From: Lachnospiraceae bacterium
Lineage (GTDB): Bacteria > Bacillota > Clostridia > Lachnospirales > Lachnospiraceae
Assembly: GCA_021770345.1 (NCBI GenBank)
Contig: JAETRD010000024.1
Span: 1-58,120 of the forward strand
Direction of reading: 5' to 3'
Length of the DNA: 58,120 nt
Shown: in pieces, positions 17,805 through 25,389 of the stretch
Layout: each line of letters opens with the position of its first letter
Position numbering within the stretch: the stretch's first letter is position 1
Notes under the pieces: generated by a model
What the model was told of the DNA's origin: nothing
What the model saw: only the letters and a program-made list of their open reading frames with translations
Database searches by the model: none
Position numbers and translations under genes: made by a program

Positions 17805-17875
17805 GCGGACATAGTACATCGGTAGTATATCAGCTTCCCAAGCTGAGGAGGCGGGTTCGATTCCCGTTGTCCGCT
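17805..17875 (+). tRNA. tRNA-Gly (CCC)
   Basis: A 71-nt cloverleaf: acceptor GCGGACA/TGTCCGC, anticodon stem TCAGC/GCTGA with loop TTCCCAA (anticodon CCC), T arm GCGGG/CCCGT-type with TTCGATT. CCA is not encoded. It has its own promoter and terminator. Confidence 0.95.
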
Positions 17876-17880
17876 TACGG

Positions 17881-17930
17881 AAAAACCCCGGTAATTTCAA
17901 GGATGCCTTGATTTTACCGGGGTTTTGTTT
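17881..17930 (+). terminator. Terminator of the tRNA-Gly gene
   Basis: AAAACCCCGGTAA pairs with TTACCGGGGTTTT across an extended imperfect stem, followed by GTTT. Confidence 0.85.
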
Positions 17931-18029
17931 ATCTGTTTCTGCGTAGAGTGCATCGATTTTGCGTCAAAAGTGCTACACAAAACGCCGAGAATACTAAGAA
18001 AGAGCGGCGCAGGTTCCGCTCTTTCTTTC

Positions 18030-18179
18030 CTAATTTTCCTTTTCCTCTTTGTCTTTCTTCTTTTTTCCTTCAACCGATTCGATACAATCAACAATATCGT
18101 CACTTGTGAAATTTTTGGATTTTAACCACTCAATAAGATTTAAAACCTCTCTCGCTGTCATTGCTTTTAATACCTCCAT
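18030..18179 (-). CDS. Small protein of unknown function (49 aa)
   Basis: A 49-aa charged protein starting MEVLKAMTAREVLNLIEWL and ending in a Lys/Glu-rich tail (GKKKKDKEEKEN). Two short amphipathic helices are likely (residues 8-20 and 25-36). The start at 18179 is supported by GGAAAGGAG upstream; a longer frame to 18221 lacks this. It lies 77 bp downstream of the AbrB-type gene in the same direction. It could be the partner of that regulator, but it does not look like a known toxin and no family is recognised. Confidence 0.55.
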   Translation of the reverse strand: MEVLKAMTAREVLNLIEWLKSKNFTSDDIVDCIESVEGKKKKDKEEKEN

Positions 18180-18256
18180 CTTCCAATCTCCTTTCCGTTC
18201 ACCACATTTACTTCCACCCATCTGATGATATTATTAGATAGTATTGGTTGCCAATA

Positions 18257-18439
18257 TCAGCTATTTAATTTCTTTTCTATAATTATTTTTCCATTATCAA
18301 AAAAAACCAATACCGTTTTATCTTCCTGTGTTACCCCCAACCCTTTTATCATTTCCGCCGGAAGGCTGATTTTGTAGTTGACCGAATTTTTCCCGGCAGT
18401 TCCGCCGGCTTTCCCCATGATTATATTCCTCTCTACCAT
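18257..18439 (-). CDS. AbrB/SpoVT-type DNA-binding protein
   Basis: A 60-aa swapped-hairpin DNA-binding protein: VNYKISLPAEMIKGLGVTQED followed by KTVLVFFDNGKIIIEKK matches the beta-alpha-beta-beta plan of AbrB/MazE regulators (the two halves are separate here for length). AGGAGG lies 6 nt upstream of the ATG. The family includes antitoxins and global regulators. No PIN, MazF or RelE toxin is beside it. Dyads of the form TTGGnnnCCAA occur on both sides of the gene, suggesting self-regulation. Confidence 0.8.
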   Translation of the reverse strand: MVERNIIMGKAGGTAGKNSVNYKISLPAEMIKGLGVTQEDKTVLVFFDNGKIIIEKKLNS

Positions 18440-18455
18440 CCGTGTCCTCCTAATT

Positions 18456-18537
18456 ATTGGTTACCTGTATCATAAGATAATTGGTTACCAAATGCAAGGA
18501 AAACTTTGCAGATACCCCTCCCTGATTATTGGAAACC
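18456..18537. promoter_or_regulatory. Operator-like repeats upstream of the AbrB-type gene
   Basis: ATTGGTTACC at 18456-18465 and 18480-18489 and ATTGGAAACC at 18528-18537 are spaced 24 and 48 bp apart; a fourth site, ATTGGTTGCCAAT, lies just past the gene end (18243-18255). The full dyad reads ATTGGnnnCCAAT. Confidence 0.5.
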
Positions 18538-18620
18538 AAAAACATCATCCCCTGATAGACATATTATCGAAATGATAGCAAATAAATCATCAACTTTTGC
18601 CGGAAATATGCACATTTTGC

Positions 18621-18649
18621 TTGCATCCTCCGTCATATTCTGCTAATAT
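18621..18649 (+). promoter_or_regulatory. Promoter of predicted small RNA 1
   Basis: TTGCAT (18621-18626), 17-bp spacer, TAATAT (18644-18649). Confidence 0.6.
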
Positions 18650-18655
18650 GATATT

Positions 18656-18722
18656 GAACTACTCATATATTTTCTTAAATAGCACCTGTCTCACCCCAAA
18701 CGCATAGGTGCTATTTTTTTGC
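18656..18722 (+). ncRNA. Predicted small RNA 1
   Basis: From the promoter at 18621 a transcript of about 65 nt would end at a strong terminator: AAATAGCACCT (18677-18687) pairs with AGGTGCTATTT (18706-18716), then T7. The 18-nt loop contains GTCTCACC, also found in the second small RNA. No start codon with a ribosome site lies inside. Confidence 0.45.
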
Positions 18723-18725
18723 TCA

Positions 18726-18781
18726 TTTATACCTTCAGCAAACAAAGGAACACATATTCCCTTGTTCACTGAGGGTATAAA
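18726..18781. repeat. Dispersed leader hairpin, copy 3
   Basis: TTTATACC pairs with GGTATAAA, then TCAG/CTGA, ACAA/TTGT and GGA/TCC continue the stem; 56 nt in all. The sequence up to the loop is close to copy 1 at 2960. It lies between the two predicted small RNAs. Confidence 0.55.
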
Positions 18782-18829
18782 TGTCTTTTTATATATGTCT
18801 GATTTGCCAATGACTTTTTCCATAATCGC

Positions 18830-18858
18830 TTGACTTTTAGATATTTTTCTGTTATTCT
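18830..18858 (+). promoter_or_regulatory. Promoter of predicted small RNA 2
   Basis: TTGACT (18830-18835), 17-bp spacer, TATTCT (18853-18858). Confidence 0.65.
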
Positions 18859-18864
18859 ATAAAT

Positions 18865-18945
18865 GCATCAAATTACAAACGTCTCACCGACTGGGACGAC
18901 GTGTGAGGATTGAAAGCGCAGGATTTCAGTCCTCACTTTTTTTTT
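18865..18945 (+). ncRNA. Predicted small RNA 2
   Basis: The predicted 80-nt transcript has hairpin CGTCTCA/TGGGACG (18880-18898) and a 13-bp terminator stem GTGAGGATTGAAA / TTTCAGTCCTCAC (18903-18936) followed by T9. No coding sequence is seen inside. It could also be an attenuator, but the next plus-strand gene is over 1 kb away, so a free RNA is more likely. No known family is recognised. Confidence 0.5.
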
Positions 18946-19032
18946 CGAAATATTTGTCCCCCTATAGCCCATATGCAAAATCGGCGGAACTGCCGCACGG
19001 ACTATTCCGTGCGGCATCCTCCTGCCCTCCAT

Positions 19033-20066
19033 TTATTTCGTGATTTTTATCTTTTTCACTGACGAATACTTCCCGTAAACTTTCTTTCCGGTCGAATCTA
19101 CTTTGTAAACCGTGCAACTGGCCTTACAGTCGCCGTTTTCAGCCGAAACCGCCGTGATGGTCACTCTTCCGACGGATTTTCCCGTGACCTTCCCGTTGCC
19201 GTCCACGGTCGCAACCTTTGTATTTGAGGATTTCCAAGTCACCTTTTTGTTTGCGGCGTAATCCGGCGCTATCTTTGCCTGCAGTGTTACGGTTTTTCCT
19301 CTTTTTACAACCGCAGACGTCTGATTCAAAGAAATTCCTGTCACCTTTGCCGCCCCTGTCACCGTGATATTGCAGCTGTCATATTCTCCGCTTTCATCCT
19401 TCGCTCTGGCCGCAATCGTCACACGCCCCTCCTTTTTTGCCGTCACAATCCCGGAAGCGGAAACGGCTGCAACTGCCGGATTCGACGAACTGTACTCCAG
19501 CCTCTTAACGGTCGCATTTTCCGGGGAAACCGTTACCGAAAGGCGACATTCTCGTCAGAGCTTGTCCAGACGATTTCATCCGTAAAATTTTGCGGCGAAA
19601 CCGTTGTAATTAACTGAAAGTCATCCCATCTTTCCAGCGTTTTGCCCGTGACATTCAGTCTGAGCGATGTTGCCCGTATATCCTGCGCTACGAATTTGAT
19701 TCCCTTCTGCAATGCATACTGTTGCGCGTAGGAGCCGGTCGGACCGTAGACGGTCAGCTTTTTCGGATAGGAAAACGCGTTTGAGGCGATCGTCGCCGTG
19801 TTCCGCGGAATCGTAACCCGTGTCAGTGACGTGCAGTTCACAAACGCACTGTCTCCGATCGCGGCCACATAATAGGGAATCACAACGGAAGCAATCGACG
19901 TACAGCCGTAGAAGGCATAGCGCTCAATCTCCGTTAAGGTAGACGGAAAATTTACCGCCGGCAGCCTTTTACAGTTGTAGAAGGTGCTCTGCGGCAGATT
20001 TTCCAGTCTGTTCGGGAAATGAACCTCTGCAAGGTTTATGCTAATGCTTTCCCCTTTCGCACTCAT
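19033..20066 (-). pseudogene. Broken BspA-like / Big_2 surface protein
   Basis: Two minus-strand frames belong to one decayed gene. The 5' part (19533-20066, 177 aa) has LRR_5/BspA repeats such as IERYAFYGCTSIASVVIP and AIGDSAFVNCTSLTRVTIP, then the start of an Ig-like Big_2 domain (EIVWTSSDENVAF). There it hits a stop; the reading continues one frame over with VTVSPENATVKRLEYSSSNP and a further Big_2 domain (19033-19446) ending in the usual KIKITK tail. Signal peptide and earlier repeats are missing, and the Big_2 junction lacks about 40 residues. So the gene is truncated at the 5' end, with an internal deletion and frameshift. Confidence 0.8.
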
Positions 20067-20098
20067 TTCCCAAATTACAACTTTAAGAACGCAAAAAC

Positions 20099-20395
20099 AT
20101 GAGCCAGCAGGCGCTTGCCGAGGTTGTCCACGTCACACAGCAGTCCATTCACAAATACGAACATGAGCTTGCGGAACCGGATCTGGACGTCATTCTTCAT
20201 CTGGCCGATTTTTTTGACACATCGGTAGATTACCTGCTCGGATATACCGATGTCATGGAGCGGTATGAAATATCCCCCGAAAACGCGATCTCCGGGAGCG
20301 AACTGCGCGTCTTAGAATATTACCGACAGCTTTCTCCCCGAGCAAAAGAGCTGATCCGGGAACTCGCAAAAGAGGGACGCGGTATATCTTCCTAA
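20099..20395 (+). CDS. XRE-family regulator, 5' end damaged
   Basis: A 98-aa helix-turn-helix protein (MSQQALAEVVHVTQQ, SIHKYEHELAEPDLDVILHLADFF, then VDYLLGYT) with a helical tail (LRVLEYYRQLSPRAKELI). The usual first helix is missing: ATG at 20099 has no ribosome site, and just upstream the other frame reads TTLRTQK, which would continue naturally into NMSQQ if one base were added or lost in the A-run at 20091-20096. So this is either a truncated gene or a frameshifted one. It abuts the broken surface gene (33 bp away, divergent). Confidence 0.6.
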   Translation: MSQQALAEVVHVTQQSIHKYEHELAEPDLDVILHLADFFDTSVDYLLGYTDVMERYEISPENAISGSELRVLEYYRQLSPRAKELIRELAKEGRGISS

Positions 20396-20551
20396 CCCGC
20401 ATCCCTCTTTTTTATCATTTAAAAAAGTCAATATCGCCGTATTTTTTGCTAATATAGCATCTGTTTTTTCTTCTGTAATTCCTGTATTATCATACTTGTA
20501 AACGAAAACAACACAAGTTTAAAAATCAATGATGACAGGGAGGTAACAATT

Positions 20552-20656
20552 ATGTTCCAGAAATTCGTAAACTACTACAAAGAGAACCTTGACGAAATCG
20601 CAATGGCTTTGGCAGCATTTAACGGCGATTATGATTATCTTCTGAGAAATCGCTAA
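20552..20656 (+). CDS. Small protein, 34 aa, unknown
   Basis: Starts MFQKFVNYYKENLDEIAMAL and ends DYDYLLRNR. GGGAGGTAAC sits 6 nt before the ATG, a very strong site, and a terminator follows at 20699. The peptide is amphipathic and acidic with no signal sequence. An inverted repeat ACTTGT...ACAAGT lies about 45 nt upstream of the start codon, near a possible promoter, and may bind the preceding XRE protein. Family not recognised; a small regulatory or membrane-associated peptide is possible. Confidence 0.6.
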   Translation: MFQKFVNYYKENLDEIAMALAAFNGDYDYLLRNR

Positions 20657-20698
20657 GCCTGGGCCCTTTCACAACAATTTCATAAGTCTACGGTAAAT

Positions 20699-20730
20699 GC
20701 TCCAAATCAGTTTCTGATTCGGAGCTTTTT
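20699..20730 (+). terminator. Terminator of the 34-aa gene
   Basis: GCTCCAAATCAG pairs with CTGATTCGGAGC (one mismatch), loop TTT, followed by T6. Confidence 0.85.
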
Positions 20731-20733
20731 TCT

Positions 20734-20767
20734 GGTTACGGTTTGACACGCAGGCCCAACCGTAACC
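20734..20767. terminator. Hairpin past the permease gene
   Basis: GGTTACGGTT (20734-20743) pairs perfectly with AACCGTAACC (20758-20767). T4 follows on the plus strand. It lies just after the minus-strand permease stop (20778) and may block transcription from both sides. Confidence 0.5.
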
Positions 20768-20777
20768 TTTTGTCCTT

Positions 20778-22814
20778 TTACACCTGCTCCCCCACAATCC
20801 GGTAATAGCTTCGGGATGTCATCCGAAATACCAGCAGATACATAAACCCAAACACCAGCACCGTTCCGCAGAGGCACCCGACAAACAGCGGCACATTTGT
20901 CAGCTGCAGCCCGCCAAGCAGGAGTCTTAACATTGGAAACGCCGCTGCAAGGTGAATCACCGCAGCCGCAAGCGGCAGGAAAAATACCGTCCGCACCTGT
21001 GCGTTAATAGATGCTTTGACCTCCTCGCTGCTCATTCCGACCCGCTCCATAATTGCATAGCGCTCCTTATCGTCATAGCCTTCCGAAATCTGTTTATAAT
21101 AGATAATCAACACCGTCACCATCAGAAACATCGCCCCGAGAAACAGTCCGAGGAAAAACAGCCCTCCGTTCAGCGAAAGGAAATCCTCATAGCTTTCCTG
21201 CCTCGACTCGAAATAGCGCGACTCAAATCCGCCGATATCCGCCGTGCGGTTCTCTTTCCAACCGTCCACCTGTTCCCGCACGAAAGCGGCGCATGCGACT
21301 TTTTCCTCCGGCGTGCCGTCAATCTCAAGTCCCATTTCCAGGCGATAAGAGGGCTGCGTCCTTCCCGCTGCCGCATAAACCGCCTTTAGATTTTCGTAGA
21401 TTGGCTCCATCGCCGCCCCGTCTTTTACGATCAGATACAGATAACCGGCGACCATATCCTTCATCATTCCCAGATCCGCTTCCAGCTCGCGCACCTCTTT
21501 TACCCGGTATTCGGTCTGGTCCACCCAGACAGATGCCCCGTCAAACGCATTGTTTGAGATAAGAACAACCTCGCCGTCGGCAAGTTCCGGCAGCTGCTCT
21601 GCGGTATCTCTCTCATAATCCTCCCGCGTCATAACTTTCACAAGCGCCAGCTCACTCATGTTCACCTCACCGCCAAATTTGGTTTCCATCACAGCTCCGT
21701 CCCGGCTCACGGTAAATGTAAGCCCAAATTCCCTCGTCTGCGCCGTAATCATCCTGCCGCTGTCCGTCACACATTTTTTCAGTTCCTCATACGCACTGTC
21801 AAGGTTCTCCCTAGCCGGAAGGCTGTCATAATAAAGCGTCACATTGATCTCGGCCGGATAGCGCTCCTGCAATTCATCCTTCACCCCTGCATACAGGCTG
21901 ACCGTCGTCGAAATCATAACCAGCACCATCGTGGAGAGAATACAGATATTTGCCAGCCCCACCGCATTCTGCTTCATCCGGTAAAGCATACCGGAAACGG
22001 TCGTAAAGTGCCTCGTCTGATAATAATAGTTTTTGTTCTTCCGCAGCGCTTTTAAAAACGCGATGCTTCCGGTCGTAAACAGGCTGTACGTCCCGATAAT
22101 CACCAGCACCACCGCCGGGAAAAACATCACAATCGCCTCGCCGGCATTTCTCGCCACTGCGGCAATTGTATATCCCCCGGCGAGACACGCGATTCCCACA
22201 GCCGTCATAAAAACTTTCGTCTTCGGCTCCCGCTCTCCGACGCTGCCGCCCCGCAGTAGTTCCGCCGGATTCGCGGTCTGTATCTGCATGAAATCATAGA
22301 GAAACGTCGCGGCGTAAATCGCTCCAAACAGCTGCACCGTCTGCAGGCAGCCCCAGCCGGAAATATAAAACGGAATGCTCGACTTCGAACCGATTAAGCG
22401 GTATAACAGCATCTGTAAAAGCTTGTTAAACAGGATTCCCGTCACAAGTCCCCCGCCCACGGACACCGCAAACGTAAACAGCGTCTCCAAAAACATCACA
22501 CCCGCGATATGTTTCTTTTCCATACCGAGAATATTGTAGATCCCGAGTTCCTTTTTCCGCCGTTTCATGATAAAGCTGTTCGTGTAAAACAGGAAAATAC
22601 AGACAAATATTCCGATCACAACCACACCCATTGTCAGAAGAAACTGAATATAGCCCGCGCCCCGCATCGCCTGGATTCCTTCGTTGCCCTGCATCGCCCG
22701 CATACAGTAAAACATCATCGCAGACAAAATTCCGGTGAGCAGATACGGCAGATAAAACTGTTTATTATTTCGGATATTCGTCCACGCAAGCTTTCGATAT
22801 AAATGTCCCATCAT
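20778..22814 (-). CDS. BceB-type ABC transporter permease
   Basis: A 678-aa permease of peptide-sensing/detoxifying Bce modules. Ten membrane helices are expected: FtsX-type block one (about 18-270), a large extracellular domain of roughly 200 residues between helices 7 and 8 (about 305-530), and the last three helices (about 540-670). RNNKQFYLPYLLTGILSAMMFY at the start is typical (first helix). It follows the ATPase gene by 12 bp. In characterised systems this subunit binds the peptide antibiotic complex and also tells the histidine kinase about transport flux. Confidence 0.92.
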   Translation of the reverse strand: MMGHLYRKLAWTNIRNNKQFYLPYLLTGILSAMMFYCMRAMQGNEGIQAMRGAGYIQFLLTMGVVVIGIFVCIFLFYTNSFIMKRRKKELGIYNILGMEKKHIAGVMFLETLFTFAVSVGGGLVTGILFNKLLQMLLYRLIGSKSSIPFYISGWGCLQTVQLFGAIYAATFLYDFMQIQTANPAELLRGGSVGEREPKTKVFMTAVGIACLAGGYTIAAVARNAGEAIVMFFPAVVLVIIGTYSLFTTGSIAFLKALRKNKNYYYQTRHFTTVSGMLYRMKQNAVGLANICILSTMVLVMISTTVSLYAGVKDELQERYPAEINVTLYYDSLPARENLDSAYEELKKCVTDSGRMITAQTREFGLTFTVSRDGAVMETKFGGEVNMSELALVKVMTREDYERDTAEQLPELADGEVVLISNNAFDGASVWVDQTEYRVKEVRELEADLGMMKDMVAGYLYLIVKDGAAMEPIYENLKAVYAAAGRTQPSYRLEMGLEIDGTPEEKVACAAFVREQVDGWKENRTADIGGFESRYFESRQESYEDFLSLNGGLFFLGLFLGAMFLMVTVLIIYYKQISEGYDDKERYAIMERVGMSSEEVKASINAQVRTVFFLPLAAAVIHLAAAFPMLRLLLGGLQLTNVPLFVGCLCGTVLVFGFMYLLVFRMTSRSYYRIVGEQV

Positions 22815-22826
22815 TCATCCCCCCTC

Positions 22827-23600
22827 TCACGCGATTTCCGCCTGTTTCCCGCCTGCAGCAAGCACGGTCAGCGTGTCGGAAATCTTCGCATACAGCTCCT
22901 CGTTGCTCATATTCCCGCGGTACAGCTGGTGAAATACCTCGCCGTCCTTGATAAAGAGCACCCGTTTCGCATGGCTTGCGGCTTTTGTGCTGTGCGTGAC
23001 CATCAGAATCGTCTGCCCCTCCTCGTTAATCGCGTGAAACAGCCGCAGCAACCCCTCGGCGGCTTTCGAGTCAAGCGCCCCGGTCGGCTCATCCGCCAGA
23101 ATCAGCTCCGGCTCCGTGATCAGCGCCCTGGCCGCCGCCGCGCGCTGCTTCTGCCCTCCCGACACCTCATACGGGAATTTCGGCAGAAGCTCCTCGATGC
23201 CGAGCCTGCGCGCCACCGGCAAAAGACGCCGTTCCATCTCGGCCGGCTTTTTCTGCTGCAGCACCAGCGGCAGCAAAATATTGTCCTTAAGCGAGAAATT
23301 ATCCAGCAGATTAAAATCCTGAAACACAAATCCCAGGTGATCCCTGCGGAACGCCGAAATCTCTTTCTCCCGAATCGTCACGATATTCTTGCCGTCTAAG
23401 AGCACCTCCCCGGCCGTCGGCTTGTCAAGCGCCGCAAGAATATTCAGCAGTGTCGTCTTACCCGAGCCGGATTCCCCCATGATCGCCACATATTCCCCTT
23501 TTTCCACCGAGAAATTCAGATTCGAGAGCGCCTGTACCTGCGCGCCGCCAAAACGCGTCGTGTATATTTTTTTCAGATTATTGACTTCCAGAATTGCCAT
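22827..23600 (-). CDS. BceA-type ABC transporter ATPase
   Basis: A 257-aa ATPase of the MacB/LolD class. Walker A is GESGSGKTT, the Q-loop is FQDFNLL, the signature is VSGGQKQR, Walker B is [12 protein letters not shown] and the H-loop His is in MVTHS. The C-terminal HQLYRG extension is usual for Bce ATPases. GGGAGG lies before the ATG. It is expressed from its own promoter region after the kinase gene, where a BceR-like operator is present. Confidence 0.95.
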   Translation of the reverse strand: MAILEVNNLKKIYTTRFGGAQVQALSNLNFSVEKGEYVAIMGESGSGKTTLLNILAALDKPTAGEVLLDGKNIVTIREKEISAFRRDHLGFVFQDFNLLDNFSLKDNILLPLVLQQKKPAEMERRLLPVARRLGIEELLPKFPYEVSGGQKQRAAAARALITEPELILADEPTGALDSKAAEGLLRLFHAINEEGQTILMVTHSTKAASHAKRVLFIKDGEVFHQLYRGNMSNEELYAKISDTLTVLAAGGKQAEIA

Positions 23601-23639
23601 CGTCGATACCTCCCTGTTTTTTTCTTGTTCTGAGGGTAG

Positions 23640-23710
23640 TATAACAAACAGGGGAAATCCAAGCCATGCATCCGGCTTACATTTCCCCTCGTTTTCTTAC
23701 ACTTTTGTAA
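23640..23710 (-). promoter_or_regulatory. Bce-type operator and promoter before the ATPase gene
   Basis: TTACA-CTTT-TGTAA (23697-23710) matches the TNACA-N4-TGTAA plan bound by BceR-type regulators; it overlaps the kinase stop codon. Downstream on the minus strand are a dyad GGGGAAAT...AAGCC / GGCTT...ATTTCCCC and a TATACT -10 box with a poor -35 (TGGCTT, 17-bp spacer), as expected for an activator-dependent promoter. Confidence 0.6.
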
Positions 23711-24650
23711 GATTACCGTTCTTCTCAAACAAAATCGATACCTGCGTCCCCTTCCCCTCCTCCGAGGCAATCGACAGCGCATGGCCCAGTTTCTTTAAAA
23801 TCCGGCTGCACAGATACAGGCCGATTCCGGTCGAACTCTTGTTTGCATGCCCGTTATAGCCGGTGTATCCCTTCTCGCAGATGCGCGGCAAATCCTCCGC
23901 GCGGATACCGATTCCCGTGTCCGCAATCACAAGACGCCACGCTCCGTCCCCACCGTCCGGCACAGATTTGTTCTCCACCCGAATCGAAATGCTCCCGCCC
24001 GGCGTGTATTTAATCGCATTGGACAAAATCTGCTCGACCACAAACATCAGCCATTTTTCATCCGACAGCACAACCGCGTCCGTCGCCTCAAAGTCAAGGC
24101 TGATCTTCTTATGAATAAACTGCCTCGCATATTTGTGGACCGCGACATACTGCTCAATGCAAAACAGCTCCGCAAGCTCCTCGTCCGTCGCCCCCTCGTC
24201 ATTCCGCGCCTGAAGCAGAAGCCGCAGCGCAGAAATCGGCGTCTTGATCTGATGCACCCACATGCCGTAGTATTCCTGCATTTCCCGCCGCCGTTTCAGT
24301 TCCTCATTCCGCCGATTCCGTTCCGCACGAAGCAGGCTGCGCAGCAACTCCTGATACAAAAGCTCCATCCCGTCCCCGCCGTACATCCCCGGATCCCGGA
24401 GTAATTCCTGGCAGGCCAGTTCCGGCTCCGCCGTATGAATCTTCTGCAGCTTCCGGTAACGCGCGCACCAGCGCCACGCATCCGCGGTCAGAAATACCAG
24501 CGCAACAAATACCAGCAGCGATATCCCGTAAATAATTTCCCGTGCCGGCACCGCGTTTAATGCCAGCACCGCAGTCATAACCGCGAGCAGGCAGACAAAG
24601 ACCGCCGCCTCCGCGCGCCGTTTTCTCATATATGCAGCAAATCCGTTCAT
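23697..24650 (-). CDS. BceS-type intramembrane-sensing histidine kinase
   Basis: A 317-aa kinase with two membrane helices (about 14-33 and 38-56) and almost no extracellular loop, the mark of intramembrane-sensing kinases that listen to a Bce transporter. The H box is MWVHQIKTP (His133), then N box EQILSNAIKYTP, G1 DTGIGI and G2 GIGLYLC. It overlaps the regulator stop by 4 bp. Its last codons overlap the operator that serves the transporter genes. Confidence 0.92.
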   Translation of the reverse strand: MNGFAAYMRKRRAEAAVFVCLLAVMTAVLALNAVPAREIIYGISLLVFVALVFLTADAWRWCARYRKLQKIHTAEPELACQELLRDPGMYGGDGMELLYQELLRSLLRAERNRRNEELKRRREMQEYYGMWVHQIKTPISALRLLLQARNDEGATDEELAELFCIEQYVAVHKYARQFIHKKISLDFEATDAVVLSDEKWLMFVVEQILSNAIKYTPGGSISIRVENKSVPDGGDGAWRLVIADTGIGIRAEDLPRICEKGYTGYNGHANKSSTGIGLYLCSRILKKLGHALSIASEEGKGTQVSILFEKNGNLTKV

Positions 24651-25318
24651 CCCAGCCGATACCCGATTCCCTTCTTTGTAACGATAAAGTCCGACAGGCC
24701 GATACGCTCCAGCTTCTTCCGCAGACGCCCCACATTGACCGACAGCGTATTCTCGTCCACAAAGCTGTCACTCTCCCACAACTTTGTCATCAGCGTGTCA
24801 CGCGTCACGACCCGCTCTTTATTTTCCATTAAAACCTGCAGAATCCGAAGCTCGTTTTTCGTCAGCTCCACCTTCTCTTCCCGATAAAGCAGCGTGGCCT
24901 CCGTAAGATTTAAAATCGCTCCCCGGTGCTCCGCCACGGCGCTCTGTCCGGTAAAATCATACGTTCTGCGCAGCATCGCCTGAATCTTTACCGTCAGCAC
25001 ATCGAGGTCAAACGGCTTCGCGATAAAATCATCCCCGCCCATATTGACCGCCAGCACGATATTCATATTGTCCGAAGCCGAGGACACAAAAATGACAGGC
25101 ACCTTAGACACCTTCCGAATCTCGCTGCACCAGTGGTAGCCGTTAAAAAACGGCAGTTTCACATCCATCAGCACCAGCTGCGGCGAAAATTCCAGAAACG
25201 TGCCAAGCACGTTCGAGAAATCTTCCGCACAGCGGACCTCATAATCCCAGCCTTCCAGATGCCGTCTGACACTCCTTGCAATAATCTCGTCATCTTCCAC
25301 AATCAAAATACGATACAT
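24647..25318 (-). CDS. BceR-type OmpR-family response regulator
   Basis: A 223-aa regulator: receiver domain with E-D-D (8-10), phospho-acceptor Asp52 (VLMDVKLP) and Lys in FIAKPFD; winged-helix C-terminus with LTKNELRILQVLMENKERVVTRD (split helix-strand) and RKKLERIGLSDFIVT. The start at 25318 (MYRILIVEDD) was chosen because the frame upstream adds 19 residues not found in receivers. It is 71 bp after the large permease gene and so may be part of the longer transcript from 29.5 kb. Confidence 0.93.
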   Translation of the reverse strand: MYRILIVEDDEIIARSVRRHLEGWDYEVRCAEDFSNVLGTFLEFSPQLVLMDVKLPFFNGYHWCSEIRKVSKVPVIFVSSASDNMNIVLAVNMGGDDFIAKPFDLDVLTVKIQAMLRRTYDFTGQSAVAEHRGAILNLTEATLLYREEKVELTKNELRILQVLMENKERVVTRDTLMTKLWESDSFVDENTLSVNVGRLRKKLERIGLSDFIVTKKGIGYRLG

Positions 25319-25389
25319 GTTCTCTCTGTCCCTGCATTCAACATTGTTTTTGACCTTTCTTACATTTGCGCGCACGGCCTCCGCACGCT

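Noticed and set aside
18418-18669. Array of ATTGG repeats as a possible CRISPR
   Set aside because: Repeats are only 10 bp, imperfect, and spaced 24 and 48 bp; no cas genes occur. They fit operator sites better.
18880-18916. GTCTCACC...GATTGAAAG as a possible single CRISPR repeat
   Set aside because: Only one copy, no spacers, and the sequence is explained by a small RNA hairpin and terminator stem.
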